Shown one piece after another: positions 30,224-39,662 of a stretch of DNA of 64,000 bases. A model generated the notes under the pieces. The model saw only the letters and a list, made by a program, of their open reading frames with translations, did not search any database and was not told the origin of the DNA. How positions within the stretch are numbered: the first letter of the stretch is position 1; each line of letters opens with the position of its first letter. Both the position numbers and the translations under genes were made by a program. The stretch is from positions 26,001 to 90,000 of the forward strand of contig CAUYUJ010001700.1 of the NCBI GenBank assembly GCA_963575745.1, read 5' to 3'. Origin of the DNA: Prorocentrum cordatum. Taxonomy: Eukaryota; Sar; Dinophyceae; Prorocentrales; Prorocentraceae.

Positions 30224-31300
30224 TCAATCACCGCCTCCGTATTTCCCTTTGAATCGATCCATCACAGTTTTAGTAGCTTGGCTTGCTCTTTGACTCACCA
30301 TGTCATCAGCCATTTCAGCTTTTCTGCAACGATCTCTCTCTCTGTGCCAGATAATCGAGTGAAGTCTCTTGTACTGTGTCTTGTAGGGCTGGCTTTCCGT
30401 GGGCTTGTATCTCTCGAACAACTCATCGATGGAAATCTCCTCACCAGGTGAACATGCTGCTGGTCTTTTCCGAGCCTTCTCCACCTTCGCACCTGGCTTT
30501 TGCGGTTTGACGTCAAGGGCAGCCTGCATCAGATCAACTTTGCCTTTCGGCGTCGTTCCGCAGGGTTCCTCGGCATCATCAGCAGCAGGTTTCTTCATGG
30601 GACTTCCTTCGGCCCCGTCAGCAGCTGAACTGGACTGTGTGATATGTCCTGCGCCATGGGCTGCAACCTCCTTGGAGCCGCTGGTCGAAGCACGCGCCCT
30701 TGGGAAAACAGCTGCTTCCAGTTGTTCGAAATCGATCTCCCCTATGTTAGTTCCCGAACAAGAGCTGGGCGAAACGCATGTGCTGGACACAGAGATTGCA
30801 AGAGCCCTCTTCTTTCTGGGTGGTGATACTGCCTCAACGTCGCTGCTGCCGTTCTCCTCATTATCGCTGTCATCTCCGTCCACAACAATTGTCTGTAGCA
30901 GAGCCGATAACGGCTTGTACGCTGTCGGCGGTTCCTTCCCAGATTTGGTCGAAGCCCGTTTGAAATCTCGCAGGTGCGACATCATGTTACGAAGTCTGTA
31001 CGATATTACCTCACAGTCTGGGTGGGTGACCCGCACATTGTTTTTATTGTAATAAGTGTGCAACTGAAGGCAGAATGTTTTGTGTTTGAGCATGCGTCCA
31101 CCCGTTAGCTGAAATATGTCGGTGAGAGCTTGGCGATTCTTTTTGATTCCAGGCCAATCGACGCTCTTTTTTTTGTCATTTGGACTTCCCTTCGCATACT
31201 GAAATATTGCTTTCAGCGGGCTCCCAACATTCACGTTCGAATCGAAGAATTGGTTTGCTTCGACATCAGAAATCTCTTTTCCAGTAAGTCGTGGAGGCAT
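30224..31300 (-). CDS. Hypothetical protein (358 aa) of TIR element 1
   Basis: The ATG at 31300 (MPPRLTGKEISDVEANQFF) follows a DinoSL relic by 7 nt; an upstream in-frame start would translate that relic. The N-terminal 120 residues look globular (FQYAKGSPNDKKKS, VDWPGIKKNRQALTDIFQL, HTYYNKNNVRVTHPDCEV). A Ser/Asp-rich linker with PPRKKRALA follows. The C-terminal part has EEISIDELFERYKPTES, then basic helices ending in MDRFKGKYGGGD. No catalytic motif is recognised. It is the first gene of the minus-strand series, next to the right-hand end of the element. Confidence 0.7.
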   Translation of the reverse strand: MPPRLTGKEISDVEANQFFDSNVNVGSPLKAIFQYAKGSPNDKKKSVDWPGIKKNRQALTDIFQLTGGRMLKHKTFCLQLHTYYNKNNVRVTHPDCEVISYRLRNMMSHLRDFKRASTKSGKEPPTAYKPLSALLQTIVVDGDDSDNEENGSSDVEAVSPPRKKRALAISVSSTCVSPSSCSGTNIGEIDFEQLEAAVFPRARASTSGSKEVAAHGAGHITQSSSAADGAEGSPMKKPAADDAEEPCGTTPKGKVDLMQAALDVKPQKPGAKVEKARKRPAACSPGEEISIDELFERYKPTESQPYKTQYKRLHSIIWHRERDRCRKAEMADDMVSQRASQATKTVMDRFKGKYGGGD

Positions 31301-31307
31301 GAATCTT

Positions 31308-31329
31308 GCTGAGCCAAAACGGCTGCGGA
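31308..31329 (-). other. DinoSL relic upstream of the 31300 gene
   Basis: The reverse complement begins TCCGCAGCCG and continues TTTTGGCTCAGC, matching DinoSL at 18 of 22 positions. Confidence 0.82.
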
Positions 31330-31578
31330 AAGGAACGGCGACAAGGCCAATGACAAACCGCGTGAGGGGTGTGCCGAAATACATGGAGGAAGCATGCGAA
31401 CGTCACCACTGGGGCCCTCGATGGAGCTCCATTGGGGGGTCATGAACCGCGTGAGGGGTGTGACGAAATTGGCGGCGTAGACGCATGCGACCGCTGCCAC
31501 TGGGCCTTCGGTGGAGTTTACTGTGGGGTCACGGCATATCTCTATATTTTATATTTTGGAGTTGCGTTTGTGGCATGA

Positions 31579-31628
31579 CTCCAAAAATAAAGCATTTCCA
31601 TAATTATGACGCTGGATGGGCCTCTGGG
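31579..31628. repeat. TIR element 1, right terminal inverted repeat
   Basis: Ends ATAATTATGACG...TGGGCCTCTGGG, pairing with 23657-23706; CA and the ARM array follow immediately. Near 31360-31510 a block GTGTG.CGAAAT...GCATGCGA..G is repeated twice about 83 bp apart. Confidence 0.8.
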
Positions 31629-32266
31629 CAGGCGGCGGGCGCGCTGGTCAACCTGGCCCACGACGACGCCGAGAACCGGCGCGCCATCGGCCGGGCCCCG
31701 GGCGCCGTGGAGGGCCTGGTGGCTCTGCTGGCCGGCGGCGCCCCCAGCGCGCAGGAGCAGGCGGCGCGCGCGCTGGCCAACCTGGCCGTCAACGACGCCG
31801 AGAACCAGCGCGCCATCGGCCGGGCCCCGGGCGCCGTGGAGGGCCTGGTGGCTCTGCTGGCCGGCGGCGCCCCCGGCGCGCAGGAGCAGGCGGCGCTCGC
31901 GCTAAGAAACCTGGCCGTCGACGACGAGAACCAGCGCGCCATCGGCCGGGCCCCGGGCGCCGTGGAGGGCCTGGTGGCTCTTCTGGCCGGCGGCGCCCCC
32001 GGCGCGCAGGAGCAGGCGGCGGCGCGCTGGCCAACCTGGCCTGGGAAGACGCCGAGAACCGGCGCGCCATCGGCCGGGCCCCGGGCGCCGTGGAGGGCCT
32101 GGTGGCTCTGCTGGCCGGCGGCGCCCCCGGCGCGCAGGAGCGGGCGGCGCTCGCGCTGCAGAACCTGGCCTGGGAAGACGCCGAGAACCGGCGCGCCATC
32201 GGCCGGGCCCCGGGCGCCGTGGAGGGCCTGGTGGGCCTGCTGGCCGGCGGCGCCCCCGGCGCGCAG
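31629..32266 (+). CDS. ARM-repeat array, block 2
   Basis: About five ARM units of the same 126-bp type ([18 protein letters not shown] and so on) lie between TIR elements 1 and 2. Its first roughly 180 bp are identical to the start of block 3 at 41035. Small indels (for example VDDENQ for VNDAENQ, and a lost base near 32010) shift the phase within the block. It ends at GCGCAGGAG, exactly where TIR element 2 begins. Confidence 0.7.
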
Positions 32267-32308
32267 GAGATTTTAAGTTTTTTTGAAAACACATAACGCG
32301 CGTTATGT
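32267..32308. repeat. TIR element 2, left terminal inverted repeat
   Basis: 42 bp that end in the perfect 18-bp palindrome ACATAACGCGCGTTATGT (32291-32308), followed by GGGTGGGTGGG. Confidence 0.85.
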
Positions 32309-32499
32309 TGCTGGGTGGGTGGGTGGGTTCGCTGCCACATAACATAACGCAGTCGCCCGCGGCTGCTCGAATGCGGTTCTGCACTGCAAATGTTGCTATT
32401 GTTGTTGGTATCCATGTAGCGAAAGGGCCTGGTAGCTGCGATCGCCACAAGGCGCATGCACAACATCGCCTGTGTACACCACAGGCACACCTCTCCTGT

Positions 32500-32575
32500 C
32501 TCCTCCTCCTCCTCCTCGTCCTCCTCCTCCTCCCCCTCCTCCTCCTCCTCGTCCTCCTCCTCCTCATCCCCCCTC
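32500..32575. repeat. TCC/GTCC tract
   Basis: TCC triplets with GTCC interruptions. A minus-strand frame here (DEEEE runs) follows [18 protein letters not shown] (about 32640-32700), which could be the end of a short exon, but I cannot support it as a gene. Confidence 0.85.
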
Positions 32576-32756
32576 ACCCTGGCGCCCAACGTCGGCGGCG
32601 CCGGCCGTGAGGCCTTCCCACTAAACCAGTCGCAGCGGGGACACGGGGCGTTCACAGCGCCTTGGTCGGCACGGTGGTAGTGCACGAATTGCCCCGGGAA
32701 GTTGCGGCGCACCGCAGGCACCGGAGCGCCGCGCGCCACGTAGCCGTCGAGGACCA

Positions 32757-32790
32757 CTTGAACCAAAGGGACACTTGAGCCATGAAGCCT
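32757..32790 (-). other. Possible tandem DinoSL relics
   Basis: On the minus strand, TTCATGGCTCAAG is followed by CCCTTTGGTTCAAG, each resembling the 3' half of DinoSL (about 10-12 of the last 14-17 nt). No convincing gene follows, so this is tentative. Confidence 0.35.
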
Positions 32791-32810
32791 GGTTGGGCTA
32801 AAAACCACAC

Positions 32811-32925
32811 GCGCGCACGCACGCGCGCGCGCACGCACACACACACACACACACACGCACGCACAGAAACTTACACACACGCACACACACACACGCACAC
32901 ACACACACACACACGCACTGCTCCC
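32811..32925. repeat. CA/CGCA microsatellite
   Basis: CACACA and CGCACGCACG dinucleotide and tetranucleotide runs. No gene is present. Confidence 0.92.
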
Positions 32926-33286
32926 TGCAGCCAAGGTGGACGACGCGACACAAACATTCCTCGGAAAGGACACGCACGGCTCGCTGGATACACATGCGGG
33001 TGGCAGGCGTGCCCATCCGCACGAAGTGCGAGGACCGAGCGTTGGAAAGACACACGGCAGCCTGTTTGTGCAGCTCTCGCCCAGGCCACGCGGGGACGGC
33101 AGGGTACATGGGCCCCATCTGGGGGCCCTTGCTGCCCTCTTATTCTCCCGAGAGCACGGCTGGGCGCGGCACGGCACGACGCGGCAGTCAGAGGAACCGC
33201 TCCGCCGCGGAGCAATACTTTTTTGGCGCTGACACAGGGGCACAGGAACCGCTCGCCGCGGAGCCGGTGATCGGTCGCTGCCCACA

Positions 33287-33417
33287 GGGGGTGGCAAGAG
33301 GGGGGTCGTCCTCACAGAGGGCGGGGGGATCTCTTAGAAGCCATCGGCGGCAGCCGCCGAGGGTTTCTGAGACCACCCCCCGCCCTCCTTGAGGACGACC
33401 CACATCTTGCCACCCCC
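33287..33417. repeat. 131-bp palindrome
   Basis: The left arm GGGGGTGGCAAGA...GGGTCGTCCTCA...GAGGGCGGGGGG...CGGCGGC pairs with a right arm that begins GCCGAGGG and ends CTTGCCACCCCC, with a few mismatches around a 4-base centre. It is unrelated in sequence to the fold-back family at 6590 and 19600. Confidence 0.85.
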
Positions 33418-33791
33418 TTGGGGCTGCCACCGAGCTGGCGCGTCGGCCTGCTACACGGATGGGCTCGCATAGTCGGCCAGCAGGGGCACCTGCCCCAACC
33501 ATTTGTGCTCCTCTCGCGCCCCCGGACACGCCTCGGCCCAGCGCCGGAGCCTCGCAATCGCCTCGGCGCGGGAGAACTGCTTCGCGTAGGTGAGGTTCCG
33601 CGAATACCTCTCTGTGTTCCCTCTACTGCGTTTTTCCTCCGGCCCCCGGGGATCCAAGGGGGGTCATACGTTTTTTTTTCTGTCAGTTTTCCGATGTTTT
33701 TTGGCCCTTTTTCGGGCCTCGGTGGGCCTCCGGGGCCCTCCAATGACCTCTGGGCACCCCCGGGGGACAGGATTTGGGGCGGGAGCACAGC

Positions 33792-34733
33792 TTAGTACTT
33801 CCCTCCTCCTACTCCTCGTCCTCCTCCTCCCTCCTCGTCCTCCTCCCTCCGCCCCCCAGGCTCCCCCTCCTCCTCCCCCTCCTCCTCCTCCTCCTCCTCC
33901 TGCTCCTCCTGCTTTGTCCCGTCCTCCCCCTTCTCCCTCGCCCTTCTCCTCCTCCTCGCCGTCCCTGAATCAGGGCACCGGCACCGAGGGCAGCGAAGGC
34001 TGATGCCCGTGACCACCCCGGCGCCCCCCGGGGCCAAATCCGTGAAGTGTTCGTCCCCGATGGGGGCGGCGCGCGCGCCCCGCGGCGCCCGGGCTCCTCC
34101 TGCGCCGTCTGGTGCACCTCCACCTCCTGCTGCGCCCTCTGCTGCACCGACGCGCTGGCGTTTCGGCGAGGGCCCCCCCACCGACAGCACAGCCGCCTCG
34201 AAGGCAGCAGCGGCCGACATACTCGAAGCCGCCGAAGATGCTGGCCCCGCGGCCGCGGGCGCAGCCACCGCGACGGCGGCCGCGCACGCCGCCTCGCCCC
34301 CTGGGTTAGCCGGCTCGTCCTCGCACCACACGCCGAGGGCATGCGCTGCAGGCGCCACCTCCGGCTCTGCGGGGCCCTCCAGCCCGCTGCCAGGCTGCTC
34401 GCCCTCGGTGCTGGCGCCGGCGACGCCGGCGTCCCCGTCCTGCTCGTTCGCGCCCCCGTCCTGCTCGTGCGCGGCGTCGGGCCCGCCGCCCTCGCCCCAG
34501 GGGCCGAAGAGCTCTGCGTCGGAGTCCGGCTCGCCCACTGCGGCGGCCGCCGCCGCCGCCGCCCGCACGGCGGCCATGGCACTGGGCGGCACGGCGCCAG
34601 CAGGGGGTCCACACTCTGGCATCACAGCCGCTTCCCAGGCCGCCGCGGCTTCAGCCCGACGGAGATCCTCCGCGGCAGCCGCCTCTCTCTGGCGCTCGAG
34701 CTCGAGCAACTCCTCGAGGGGGCGCCAAAGTGA
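33792..34733 (-). CDS. C-terminal exon of the TIR element 2 gene
   Basis: After the 180-bp intron the protein resumes at SLWRPLEELLELERQREAAA, an alpha-helical Ala/Glu segment. Low-complexity Ala/Gly/Glu-rich sequence follows, with PSPKRQRVG (possible nuclear signal) and CPRCRCPDSG (a Cys cluster). The frame finally runs into Glu/Gly repeats encoded by a TCC tract and stops at 33792. The last 60 residues are repeat-encoded and may not be translated. Phase 0 joining to the upstream exon (FAQ then SLW) supports the exon assignment. Confidence 0.55.
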   Translation of the reverse strand, partial: SLWRPLEELLELERQREAAAAEDLRRAEAAAAWEAAVMPECGPPAGAVPPSAMAAVRAAAAAAAAVGEPDSDAELFGPWGEGGGPDAAHEQDGGANEQDGDAGVAGASTEGEQPGSGLEGPAEPEVAPAAHALGVWCEDEPANPGGEAACAAAVAVAAPAAAGPASSAASSMSAAAAFEAAVLSVGGPSPKRQRVGAAEGAAGGGGAPDGAGGARAPRGARAAPIGDEHFTDLAPGGAGVVTGISLRCPRCRCPDSGTARRRRRAREKGEDGTKQEEQEEEEEEEGEEEGEPGGRREEDEEGGGGRGVGGGKY

Positions 34734-34908
34734 CTTTTGGCAAGACTGACCTTTGGCGCGCAAAACTCCGCTCAGAACCGTCCCCCGGACCCCTTCCGGA
34801 GTCCGACACGAACCCGTTTTTCGAGCTCCGTCCGGCCGCGGCGCCGAGGAGGCACCCCGAGGGCCAGAAAGCCGCGCACCAAAGGTCACTCCGGCGAAAG
34901 GTCACTCT
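34728..34908. mobile_element. Introner-like element forming a GT-AG intron
   Basis: A 181-bp element with imperfect inverted ends of about 36 bp: AAGTGACTTTTGGC...TGACCTTTGGCGCGC on the left, and GCGCACCAAAGGTCA...GAAAGGTCACTCT on the right. On the minus strand it supplies both splice sites: CAG|GTGTAAGAG at 34914/34913 and CCAAAAG|TCACTTTGG at 34734/34733. Removing 34734-34913 joins two open frames in phase 0. This is the structure expected of an intron made by a short non-autonomous DNA transposon. Confidence 0.78.
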
Positions 34909-34913
34909 TACAC

Positions 34914-36872
34914 CTGAGCGAACTCCAGGTGGCTGTTCTTCAAAGCCTCCCACCCGCCCTCTGGCGGCGGCGTCTCCGGCGTGCCGGGCTGGGCGCCCAG
35001 CGCGGGCGGCGTGGCGCAGCCGCCCACTTCGCCCTGGCCTGGCTCGGCCGCCTCTCCGGGCTCGGCCGCCTCGGCGGGCCCCGCGGCCGCCTGGCGAGGC
35101 TTCCGTCTGGGGGCCGACGGTCGCGGAGGGCAGTCGGCAAGGCTGTAGTCCTGACACGCCGGAGGGGGCGCCCGCGCGTCTGCCTCCGGCTCCACGCGGC
35201 CAGGAACAGCCTCGCCCTTCACTCTGTGGTGGAAGACGGCATGCCGCTCCGTCTCCGCCTTCGAACGACAGAGGTACGGGCAGCCTGCGGACGCACTGCA
35301 AGCATGCCACTGTTCTTTCTCACACACAGGAATGACGAGGTCATCCTTCATGCTCTTGGATGGTTCCCTGATGCACTGCAGGAAGCTCTTGTACGGTCCG
35401 CCCGCGCAGAGGGAGACAGGCTGCAGCTCCACCACATCGCTGCGCACGCGAAATGGCCGCTGGATCTTTTTCTCCGCGCCCCCTGCGTCCTCGGCGCCCT
35501 CAGCGCCACCGGCGCCCCCTGCGCCCTCGGCGCCCTCAGCGCCATCGCTTGGCGCTCCGGGCTGCTGCGGCGGGGCGCGGCCAGCCTCGTATTCGACGAA
35601 TGGGAGGCGATAGCCGAACGGCCGCAAAGGCGCGAACAGTTCCTCGAACGAGAACGCTGGCCTCTGGCTCTGTTTCTCCGCTAAGAGGGATTCGCAGATG
35701 GCGCACCTGGGGGGCTCCACGCAGACGCGGAAGTGAATCTCGCTCGGCCCCTTGAACACGATGTGTTTGCCGAGGTCAATGGCCTCCTCGCGCAGACCGG
35801 CGAATCTGGGCTCCAACACGTGCTTGGAGGACGACCGAGAATAGAACTCTTCCAGCAGCAACCAATCGCTGAGGTCCGCGACGGGGACCGTGTCCCTTGG
35901 GTGGCGCAGATCGGCGGCCCATGCCTTCCCTCGCTCATGCGCGTATGTCGTGATCAGCTGGTGGTACTCCGTCATGGCGGCTTCCGTTGTTCTCTCTATG
36001 ATGGTGTCCCTCGGAAAAGGCTGGTCTGCTGGATCTCCATCGCACCATGTGCGGCCGAGGTGCTGGTTCTCCAATATGGAACGTAAGCCAGAGAATTGTG
36101 ATTCAATCTGCCAGTGCCATGCCGAATGGTACGGAGCCTGAGAGCCCATATCGAGCCAGCACCACTTCATGGCGCGGAACATGCGGAACAAGGAATGCTG
36201 CAACACCGGTTCGCACACTGCGTAGCCTGGCCCGTTATCCGCCCCTATGTGGATCATGTCCTCGCCTTCCAAGTCCCTGCGAACGCACGTCTGCCAGAGG
36301 TCCAGCAGGTGCGCGTACTGACCGTCCGCAAGATATCGGTAGGGCCTGATGTAGAGGAACAACTCGCTGCATCGAGCCTGGGCCAATTGAGGTTTCGATT
36401 TGCCAGGCACCTCTGTGGCCGTCGTGGGGACGTCGCACACAGCCACGGCCGACGTGCATAGCAAGCACTTCTCGGCCAAAGGGAATCCATGGTCCGTGGA
36501 CCGCAGCGCGCAAACGCCGTTCTCGTCCCGGATCACGAAGCCCTGCCTCCTCCGGCCCGCGGGTCGTGCCGTGATCCAGTACGGGACTTTGGCCATAGCG
36601 TCGACGTGGAGCTCTGTGCACCTGAAACCGCGCGCCTTCCCCAGCGTCAGGTTCTGGGAGGCAAATTTCATCCGGCTTGCAGAGTAAGCCGCTCTCGGGT
36701 GCGCTCGCTTCTCTCCTTTGATGGCCCTCGCCACGCGTGCTTCTACGACGCCGCGGCGCCGCTGGTGCGCGAGGCCCACGGAGTCCTTGCGCACTGGAGA
36801 TCCGCCAACGCCCCCTTGGGCACGAAGCGGGCGCGGCCTCAACTCTCGTCCCCGTGGCCGCCTGTCCCTAGC
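34914..36872 (-). CDS. DDE-transposase-like protein of TIR element 2
   Basis: The core reads DAMAKVPYWITARPAGRRRQ, MIHIGADNGPGYAVCEPVLQ, WCWLDMGSQAPYHSAWHWQI and ESQFSGLRSILENQHLG. A conserved DxAKVP block, the ADNGPGY Asp and a later Glu in IESQF are consistent with an RNase H-fold DDE integrase/transposase, a recurrent arrangement in marine protist elements. The true catalytic triad is not proven. A Cys/His cluster (CPYLCRSKAETERHAVFH) follows near the C-terminus. Coding probably starts upstream of MKFASQNLTL (36671). The frame before it runs into the 12-bp minisatellite, which may be an intron separating it from the 37562-38926 exon. Confidence 0.62.
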
Positions 36873-36885
36873 TAGTCCTACCGCT

Positions 36886-37173
36886 CCAGCACAACCTCCA
36901 GCACAACCTCCAGCACAACCTCCAGCGCAACCTCCAGCACAACCTCCAGCACAACCTCCAGCACAACCTCCAGCACAACCACCAGCACAACCACCAGCAC
37001 AACCTCCATCACAACCTCCAGCACAACCTCCAGCACAACCTCCAGCACAACCTCCAGCACAACCTCCAGCACAACCTCCAGCACAACCTAACCTCCAGCA
37101 CAACCTCCAGCACAACCTCCAGCACAACCTCCAGCACAACCTCCAGCACAACCTCCAGCACAACCTCCAGCAC
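36886..37173. repeat. 12-bp minisatellite ACAACCTCCAGC
   Basis: About 24 units of ACAACCTCCAGC with CACCAGC and CATC variants and one 8-base slip (near 37087). The minus strand encodes VVLE or WRLC runs, which come from the repeat. Confidence 0.95.
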
Positions 37174-37215
37174 AAAAAGATATTCAGATGACCATGGCCA
37201 TCTGAATATCTTTTT
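37174..37215. repeat. 42-bp palindrome, copy 1
   Basis: AAAAAGATATTCAGATG, the 8-base centre ACCATGGC, then the exact reverse complement of the arm. A second copy lies at 37346-37384. Confidence 0.92.
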
Positions 37216-37560
37216 CGGCCGTCGCGCGGCCCTCTTGGGGCCCTCCTGGGGCCCCCTTGGAGCCCTCTGAAGCCCCCAAGAGGGCCCCAAGACGGCCCAA
37301 GATGGCCCCAAGAGGGCTCCAAGACGGCCCCAAAAAGGGGCCCAAGAGATATTCAGATGACCATGGCCATCTGAATATCTTTTTCGGCCCTCTTGGGGCC
37401 CTCTTGGGCCATTTTGGGGCCCTCTTGAGGCCCTCTGAAGGCTTTTGGATGGGCCAATGGGGCCGCAAGAGAGCCCCAAGACGGCTCCAAGAGGGCCCCA
37501 AGACGGTCCCAAGAGGGCCCCAGAGATGCGGCTGGGGGCCTCTTGGGGGCCTCTTGGGGG
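37216..37560. repeat. GGCCCTCTTGGGGCC minisatellite with palindrome copy 2
   Basis: Degenerate units of CCTCTTGGGGCCC and their complement GGGCCCCAAGAGG are in both orientations, arranged around a second palindrome (37346-37384: AGATATTCAGATG...CATCTGAATATCT). The block as a whole is roughly symmetric. Confidence 0.85.
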
Positions 37561-37561
37561 C

Positions 37562-38926
37562 TTCTTGGCAGATTTTGATGTACTGCAAACGGGCATCGGC
37601 GAGAATGAAGGACTGCAAGCGGCTGATCGGCACGGGGAGGCCCGACAGCCAGGCCGTGGTCGCCTCGGAGCAGGTGCGAGCAGCACGTCGATACTGGTCA
37701 TACTCCACGAATGCCTGCTTAACCTGCGGACTGCCCACTGCGGGGCGGCCCGCGCGCGAGCGGCGCGAGCCTCGCTGCGCAAGGCGAAGGGGCGGCGGGC
37801 AATGCCCGCCGTCCCTCGGCCCAGCGGCGCGAGGCCCGGCCGCCCGTGCGCGGGGCCGTCCCTCGGCGGGCAGAAGCACCTTCGTGGCATTGTTATGAAT
37901 GTCGCTAGAGCCGAGGAGAAAACGCCTCAAGTCTAAGGAGGCGTTGATGTCGTCCACCGCCCTGGACAAGCGGGAATGGTGATCATCTGCGAAGGTATCG
38001 ATCGCTACTGGCGGCTGGATATCCTCAGGCGGCGGGTCGGCCACAATCCGAGCGCGGATGTGGTTGAACTGGACGAAACCATCAGGGAGACGCGCAGTTG
38101 GGGGGGCCTTGAGAATGATTTCCTTGCCAATCTGTGCCTCGGAGAGGGCAGGAATCAATACTGGGGCGCTTTCTGCCTGGCCTGGCCACGCCTGGATGGC
38201 GACCGGATCGGGCGCCTCGGGCCGCTGCGCTGATGCAGCCGAAGCGCCCTGGACAGGCACGATCGCCTCGTCGTCTGAGATCTGTATCGCCGGGGCGGCG
38301 ACGGCAGGAGCTTGATCTGCCTCGGGGGCCGGCGCGGCGGCCGGCCTCGGCGGCACGGCCGAAGAAGAACCGGAAGTCCCCCCAGCCGCCTCCGCGGGCA
38401 AAGCCGGAGAAGGCCCCAATGTCGAGGGCCCGCACAGGCTGGCGATCTCTCCCTGGACACGGCGTCGCGCCTCTGCCAACCACTGTGCCGCGAGAGCCTC
38501 TGGATCGACATCACGACCGGATATCTCAGCTTTCCACTTTTTCTTGAAGCCCTTCTGGGATTGCACCTTCGGCAGCGGCTCTGCCAAGCGTGTGTACACG
38601 CGCTGCAAGAAATCCGCCACCGCGCCCCGTAGCACGAAATGGAATGCCCCCAGGTCCTCAGGAATACCTAAGAGGGCCCCAGGCGACCCACAACCCAAGC
38701 ACGGTGGCAGGACGGGCCGAAGGCCACTAGATAGTAAGGGGTTTCCTGCTCCCCGCGGTGGAATTGCAAGCTGTCCAAGGACGCCTGGCGCGCCAACATT
38801 AAGCCCCGATTGAACGCCAGCATCACACTGACGAGAAGGCAGGCGAACTTCATTACCACAGAGCTCAGACTGGATGCAAAAAGCATTCAAACAGCTGCTG
38901 AGAGCCATAATTGCGTCGACAGCCAA
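37562..38926 (-). CDS. Probable N-terminal exon of the TIR element 2 gene
   Basis: An open frame of about 455 residues before it enters the minisatellite. It contains FHFVLRGAVADFLQRVYTRL, KVQSQKGFKKKWKAEISGRD, an Ala/Pro-rich linker, AIQISDDEAIVP, and DGFVQFNHIRARIVADPPPE, then a basic segment ending LQSFILADARLQYIKICQEA. Composition and the lack of stops support coding. No family is recognised. Its strand, and its position directly upstream of the transposase-like exon with only repeats between, suggest one gene with an intron at about 37560-36880; this is inferred. The start is uncertain. Confidence 0.5.
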
Positions 38927-38969
38927 AGTGCGAGGTCAGGAGCTCCATCACGAGCTGATGGGCGGTATG

Positions 38970-39215
38970 GGGGGAAGCCCAGGAGGCCCCAGGAAGCCTC
39001 AGGAGGCCTCAGGAGATTCCAGGACGTCCCAGGAAGCCCCAGGAGACCCCAGGAAACTCCAAAGCCCCAGGAGAGCCCAGGAGACGCCAGGAAACCCAAG
39101 AAACTCCCAGGAAGCCCCGGGAGCTCCCAGGAAGCCCAAATAAGTCCCAAGAAGTTCCAGGACTGAATGCCCCAAGAGGTCCAGGGATGCCCAAGTAGGC
39201 CCCAGGAAGCCCAAG
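38970..39215. repeat. CCCAGGA(G/A)GCC minisatellite
   Basis: Degenerate units around CCCAGGAAGCCCCAGGAG. The plus and minus frames encode Pro/Arg or Gly/Leu/Trp repeats only. Confidence 0.85.
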
Positions 39216-39522
39216 TGGGAGCTTCAGGGAGACTCGACAGGAGGCTCAATCCTAAAGAAAATGTGGTGGCCCCTCAGAACCGGTGGCTATATTCAAAAGG
39301 ACCCGCAGGATCCCAAATAGGCAGGATCCCAAATAGGGGGATAAATCCTGAAGGAAACGTAACACCACAAGGAGACTCGATGGGAACCTGAAGCCATAAA
39401 AAACTCCGGGGCCCCAGGGAGCCTCGACAGAAATCATAATCCAAAAGAACCCGTAGAAACCTAACGGATATTGGATCGGAGGCTGCAGGATCCTCCTCAT
39501 GCACGGCTCTTCCTCCTCCTCC

Positions 39523-39662
39523 TCATTGCCATCATCATCATAAGAATCATCATGATCAGCATCAGCATCATCATCATCATCATCATCATCATCCCCCCTC
39601 CTCCCCCTCCTCCTTCTCCTCCTCCTCCTCCTCCCCCTCCTCCTCCATTTCCTCTTGCGGTT
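39523..39662. repeat. ATC tract followed by TCC tract
   Basis: CATCATCATC triplets pass into CCTCCTCCTCC. The 39663-40980 stretch has no supported gene. It contains paired CCTGCGTGCACCACA units near 40475-40505 and a GTCGTCGTCGTC stretch near 40540. Confidence 0.85.

Larger units (their letters stand above)
23657..31628 (-). mobile_element. TIR element 1: 7.97-kb insertion with four SL-tagged genes
   Basis: The ends are inverted: the left begins CCCAGAGGCCCA...CGTCATAATTAT, and the right ends ATAATTATGACG...TGGGCCTCTGGG. Similarity persists for about 50 bp, including a TTTTTGGAGT block. The dinucleotide CA flanks both ends, and removing the element plus one CA restores the ARM unit exactly. 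Inside, base composition is visibly less GC-rich than around it. Four minus-strand genes lie in a row (30224-31300, 28798-29298, 26463-27398, 23961-25905), each with a DinoSL relic just upstream. The superfamily is not identified. It is either an autonomous cargo-carrying DNA transposon or a very large intron derived from one. Confidence 0.75.

Noticed and set aside
32640-32720. Short minus-strand exon ([20 protein letters not shown])
   Set aside because: It looks protein-like but is under 60 residues, runs into a TCC tract, and has no identified partner exon, so it is mentioned only.
36886-37173. Repetitive membrane protein (VVLEVVLE / CWRLCWRL runs)
   Set aside because: It derives from a 12-bp minisatellite; all frames are open and the repeat sits between two more plausible exons.
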